Assembly: GCA_900319375.1 (NCBI GenBank)
Contig: ONOI01000001.1
Location: 89,745 to 153,744, forward strand
Length of the DNA: 64,000 nucleotides
Origin: an uncultured Bacteroidales bacterium
Lineage (GTDB): Bacteria; Bacteroidota; Bacteroidia; Bacteroidales; UBA932
Direction of reading: 5' to 3'
The notes under the pieces were generated by a model. It saw only the letters and a program-made list of their open reading frames with translations. It did no database searches and had not been told where the DNA came from. Below, in pieces: positions 61,170 to 64,000 of the stretch. The translations under genes were made by a program, and so were the position numbers. The number at the start of each line of letters is the position of its first letter. Within the stretch, counting starts at the first letter, position 1.

Positions 61170-63609
61170 CAAGGTCCGGGAGACTATCTCCAACCGCTGT
61201 CAGACTGAATATGCCGCCGACAGAGTCGCCGGCGAGGAGTTCAGCGCCGATCCCGAAGAAATTCGCCGCCGCCTGCTGCTGACAGACGAGATGAGGCTCA
61301 TCCTGATGTTCGAGGACAACTTCCCGACCACCGGATATATAGACGCTCTTCCCTTCCTGGAGCCCCTTCTCAAGGAAGGCTTCAGTGTAGATAAACTCTC
61401 CCTCGCAAAGCTCGCTTCCCTGCTGGAACTCTCTCGAAAGACTTCTCAGTTTTTCATCACTATAAAAGACGGAGTCTACCCTGCCCTAAAGAAGATGACC
61501 TCGAAGATGGTCTCCTTCCCCGAGGTACGCCGCCGGATAGAGAGTATCCTCGATAAATACGGCGAAATAAAGGACTCCGCCTCCGAGGAGCTGCTCCACA
61601 TCCGCCAGGACCTCCGCGCAAAGGAAGCCGCAATCAGCAAGAAAGCGACCGCAATCCTGAGCAGCGCTAAGGCAGACGGAATAGTAGACGGCGATGCTTC
61701 GGTCTCCGTCCGCGACGGAAAATTCCTCATCCCGGTCAGCACCTCCTCCAAGCGCAAAATCCGCGGCTTTGTCTACGATCTTTCCGCCTCAGGAAAAACG
61801 ACCTTCGTAGAACCAGCCGAGATAATCGAACTTGAGAACGAAATCAGCGAACTCCGCTTCGAAGAAGCCCGCGAGATTTCCCATATACTGTACCTGTTCA
61901 GCGAATTCGTCCGCCCGTATGTCCCGGACCTTATCGAGACAGCCAGGGTTCTGGGCGAGGTCGATTTCCTTATCGCGAAAGCACAGACGGCGCTGGACTA
62001 TGTAGCCGGCGTCCCGGTAATTTCGGAGGACGGTTCGCTTAGCCTTCGCAAGGCCCGCCATCCCCTTCTCGAGAAATCGCTCAAGAAAGAAGGGCGGCAG
62101 ATCTGCCCCCTGACGGTAGAGCTCTCCGAGCGGAAACGCCTGCTCATAATCTCCGGCCCCAACGCGGGCGGAAAATCGGTCTGCCTTAAGACCACGGGCC
62201 TGCTTCAGTACATGTTCCAGTGGGGCATGCTTGTCCCCACCTCCGAAAGTTCGGAGCTGCCCGTTTTCGACAGGATACTGGTCTCGATCGGCGATGACCA
62301 GTCGCTCGAAAACGACCTCAGTACCTACAGCTCCTTCCTCGCGGACATGAAAGACATGCTCGCGAAAGCAGACGAACGGACCCTGATCCTGATAGACGAG
62401 TTCGGTTCGGGTACCGAGCCGGCGGCCGGCGGCGCGATTGCCGAAGCGATACTGGCCGAATTCGACCGTCGCGGCGCGTATGGGGTTATCACGACTCACT
62501 ATACGAACATCAAGCTCTACGCGGCCGGCGAGAACACACATGCCGTCAACGGCGCCATGCTCTACGATACCTCCCGTATCGCGCCCCTCTTCCAGCTCAA
62601 GATCGGCCTGCCGGGCAACTCGTTCGCCTTCGAGCTCGCCCGTAAGATGCAGCTCCCCGAGCCCATAGTCAAAGACGCCGAAAACCGGGCGGGCGAGGAG
62701 TTCGTGGGAATCGAGCGCAACCTCCGCAAGATAGCGAGGAACCGCCGTGTCCTGGACGAAAAGATCAGCAAGGTAAAGAAGACGGACAAGAACCTCGAAG
62801 AGCTCTCGGAGCAGTATGAGCGCGAACTGGAAGATATACGCAGCCGTAAGAAGGAGATACTCGACCAGGCCCGTCTGGAGGCCGAAGAAATAATCCGCAG
62901 CGCCGGAAGACAGGTCGAAAAGACTATCAAGGACATTAAGGAAAGCCAGGCAGACAAGGCTAAGACCAAGGAAGCCAGGGCCGAACTGTCCGGCTTTATC
63001 TCCGCCCTGGAGGAAAAGAAAACAAAGGAACGCAAAGACCACGACGAATACATCGAGCGTAAAAAAGCCCTGCTGGACAAGCGTAAGAAGCCGGTAAAGA
63101 ATACCGAAGAAAGCCGCGAGGAGGCCTTCCGCAGCGCCCCTCTCAAGATAGGCGAAAAGGTAAGGGTCAAATCCAACGGTATGGTCGGCGAAGTTGTAGG
63201 AGTAAGCGGGAAGAAAGTAACGGTAGTGATAGGAAACATTACCAGCAAACTGCCATCAGAAAGAGTGGAGAGAATCTCCTCCAACGAATTCAAGGAAGCC
63301 TCGAAGAAGACCTATACGCCGGTCTACGAAAAGCGCGATCCCGCGATTACTGCCCGCAGGCTGAACTTCTCCCCCGAACTTGACATCAGGGGCGAGAGGC
63401 TTCAGGCCGCCCTCGATATAGTAGTCCGGTATATAGACGACGCCCAGATGCTTGGAATCGGGTCCGTACGCATCATCCACGGTAAGGGCACAGGTGCCCT
63501 CCGCACCGCTATTCATCAGATGCTGCGACGCAATAAAGCAGTGAAATCCTTCCGGCTCGGTGTTTTCGGAGAAGGTGAAACCGGCGTTACGATAGTGGAG
63601 TTGAAATAG
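61132..63609 (+). CDS. mutS2: Endonuclease MutS2
   Basis: The 825-residue protein has the MutS core with Walker A GPNAGGKS (about 342-349), STYSSFLADM and LILIDEFGSGTEP (Walker B), followed by a long coiled coil (about 510-660) and a C-terminal Smr nuclease domain (about 750-825, LDIRGERLQAAL, IIHGKGTGALR). It suppresses homologous recombination or splits collided ribosomes, according to species. The overlap with cdaA indicates coupling. Confidence 0.96.
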   Translation: MTDRRLEAKLGFDKVRETISNRCQTEYAADRVAGEEFSADPEEIRRRLLLTDEMRLILMFEDNFPTTGYIDALPFLEPLLKEGFSVDKLSLAKLASLLELSRKTSQFFITIKDGVYPALKKMTSKMVSFPEVRRRIESILDKYGEIKDSASEELLHIRQDLRAKEAAISKKATAILSSAKADGIVDGDASVSVRDGKFLIPVSTSSKRKIRGFVYDLSASGKTTFVEPAEIIELENEISELRFEEAREISHILYLFSEFVRPYVPDLIETARVLGEVDFLIAKAQTALDYVAGVPVISEDGSLSLRKARHPLLEKSLKKEGRQICPLTVELSERKRLLIISGPNAGGKSVCLKTTGLLQYMFQWGMLVPTSESSELPVFDRILVSIGDDQSLENDLSTYSSFLADMKDMLAKADERTLILIDEFGSGTEPAAGGAIAEAILAEFDRRGAYGVITTHYTNIKLYAAGENTHAVNGAMLYDTSRIAPLFQLKIGLPGNSFAFELARKMQLPEPIVKDAENRAGEEFVGIERNLRKIARNRRVLDEKISKVKKTDKNLEELSEQYERELEDIRSRKKEILDQARLEAEEIIRSAGRQVEKTIKDIKESQADKAKTKEARAELSGFISALEEKKTKERKDHDEYIERKKALLDKRKKPVKNTEESREEAFRSAPLKIGEKVRVKSNGMVGEVVGVSGKKVTVVIGNITSKLPSERVERISSNEFKEASKKTYTPVYEKRDPAITARRLNFSPELDIRGERLQAALDIVVRYIDDAQMLGIGSVRIIHGKGTGALRTAIHQMLRRNKAVKSFRLGVFGEGETGVTIVELK

Positions 63610-63716
63610 TGCCTCATGCACAGCTCTTTGCGGGTGAATCTGATTGTCAGATTCGTGAGAAAATCAGGCGAAGAATGCATCGAAAATGTTGAAATCCACC
63701 AAATATCAACTGGTTG

Positions 63717-63745
63717 TTGACGTTTGATGAAAAATATGATATTTT
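63717..63745 (+). promoter_or_regulatory. Sigma-70-like promoter of the HPr gene
   Basis: TTGACG at 63717-63722, 17 nt, TATTTT at 63740-63745 with a TGA extension in front. This follows the general sigma-70 pattern, unlike the TTTG-N19-TAnnTTTG promoters elsewhere in the window. The 169-bp gap before the gene otherwise holds one 8-bp hairpin (63636-63654) with no T-tract. Confidence 0.6.
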
Positions 63746-63778
63746 ACATTCGTATTTTATGGTAAGGAGCGGAGGATT

Positions 63779-64000
63779 ATGGTATCCAAAGAGGTAGTTA
63801 TTAATAATCAGGTTGGTCTTCATGCAAGACCTGCGACTTTCTTTATCCAGAAAGCCAATGAGTTCAAGAGCAGCATCTGGGTCGAAAAGGACGAGCGCCG
63901 TGTCAATGCGAAGAGCCTTCTCGGTGTTCTTTCCCTCGGTATTGTAAAGGGGACTGCAATTACCATCATCGCTGACGGTTCAGATCAGGACGAGGCCATT
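63779..64000 (+). CDS. ptsH: Phosphocarrier protein HPr, Firmicutes type (3' end outside window)
   Basis: The first 74 codons are present (full length is normally about 85-90). His15 lies in NNQVGLHARPA, the site phosphorylated by enzyme I. Ser46 lies in NAKSLLGVLSLGI, the site used by HPr kinase in Firmicutes regulation. The sequence closely recalls clostridial HPr proteins. AAGGAG and GGAGG (63764-63775) precede the ATG, a strong ribosome-binding site. Enzyme I and other PTS genes are not seen. Promoter, ribosome-binding site and protein type all differ from the rest of the window, suggesting transfer or an assembly join after mutS2. Confidence 0.92.
   Translation, partial: MVSKEVVINNQVGLHARPATFFIQKANEFKSSIWVEKDERRVNAKSLLGVLSLGIVKGTAITIIADGSDQDEAI

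Noticed and set aside
63636-63654. Terminator after mutS2
   Set aside because: There is an 8-bp stem with a 3-nt loop, but no T-tract follows on either strand.
1-64000. tRNA, rRNA, insertion sequences, prophage genes
   Set aside because: No cloverleaf-like sequence with CCA-adjacent TTCGA arms, no rRNA segment, and no transposase, integrase or phage structural motif was recognised by eye; small RNAs could still be missed.

Overview
The window is a stretch of a Bacteroidales-type (Bacteroidota) chromosome. The evidence is a SusC/SusD pair, many lipoproteins, gene families largely confined to this phylum (DUF3098, DUF4270, DUF4294, the short glycogen-synthase-like protein, FISUMP and BACON domains), and promoters of the TTTG-N19-TAnnTTTG kind. 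The genus cannot be fixed from sequence alone. No tRNA, rRNA, CRISPR array, transposase or phage gene was recognised.

Region 1 (1-24.2 kb) is a polysaccharide-utilisation locus. On the minus strand run susC, susD, a surface lipoprotein, a GHL10-type glycosidase-like lipoprotein, a very large beta-helix lipoprotein, an FAD-dependent oxidoreductase, two SGNH/CE2 esterases and a GH89 alpha-N-acetylglucosaminidase cut by the left edge of the window. Divergent from susC is a plus-strand operon with a Tat-exported DUF4434 protein, an MFS sugar transporter and a heparan-glucosaminide-acetyltransferase-like membrane protein. Facing it is a minus-strand pair, a NAGPA-type phosphodiester glycosidase and a BACON lipoprotein. 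Three enzyme families of human lysosomal alpha-GlcNAc processing therefore sit within 24 kb, which suggests a glycan bearing alpha-linked N-acetylglucosamine.

Region 2 (24.3-34.8 kb) is the spc/alpha ribosomal block from rplP to rplQ, with secY, map, infA and rpoA. Region 4 (55.2-59.0 kb) is the front part of the same block, rplC to rpsC. In most bacteria these are contiguous. Here about 20 kb (Region 3) lies between rpsC and rplP. rpsC has its own terminator and rplP its own textbook promoter, so the break looks settled rather than accidental.

Region 3 (34.8-55.1 kb) holds a DUF4294 gene; an ftsX-DUF3098-uppP-lpxH envelope operon; the glycogen-synthase-like/DUF4270 pair; an unusual five-gene envelope operon (two LPP20-like proteins, two PEGA-domain paralogues, a transglutaminase-like protein); duplicated lipoprotein genes with copied leaders and terminators; acpP; a 700-bp repeat-rich non-coding stretch; and a tlpA-like/uvrC/pnuC operon.

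Region 5 (59.1-64.0 kb) is a plus-strand run of a serine hydrolase, a diadenylate cyclase (cdaA) and mutS2. The last 220 bases encode the start of an HPr protein of Firmicutes type behind a sigma-70-like promoter and a strong ribosome-binding site. That end is either horizontally acquired or an assembly join.
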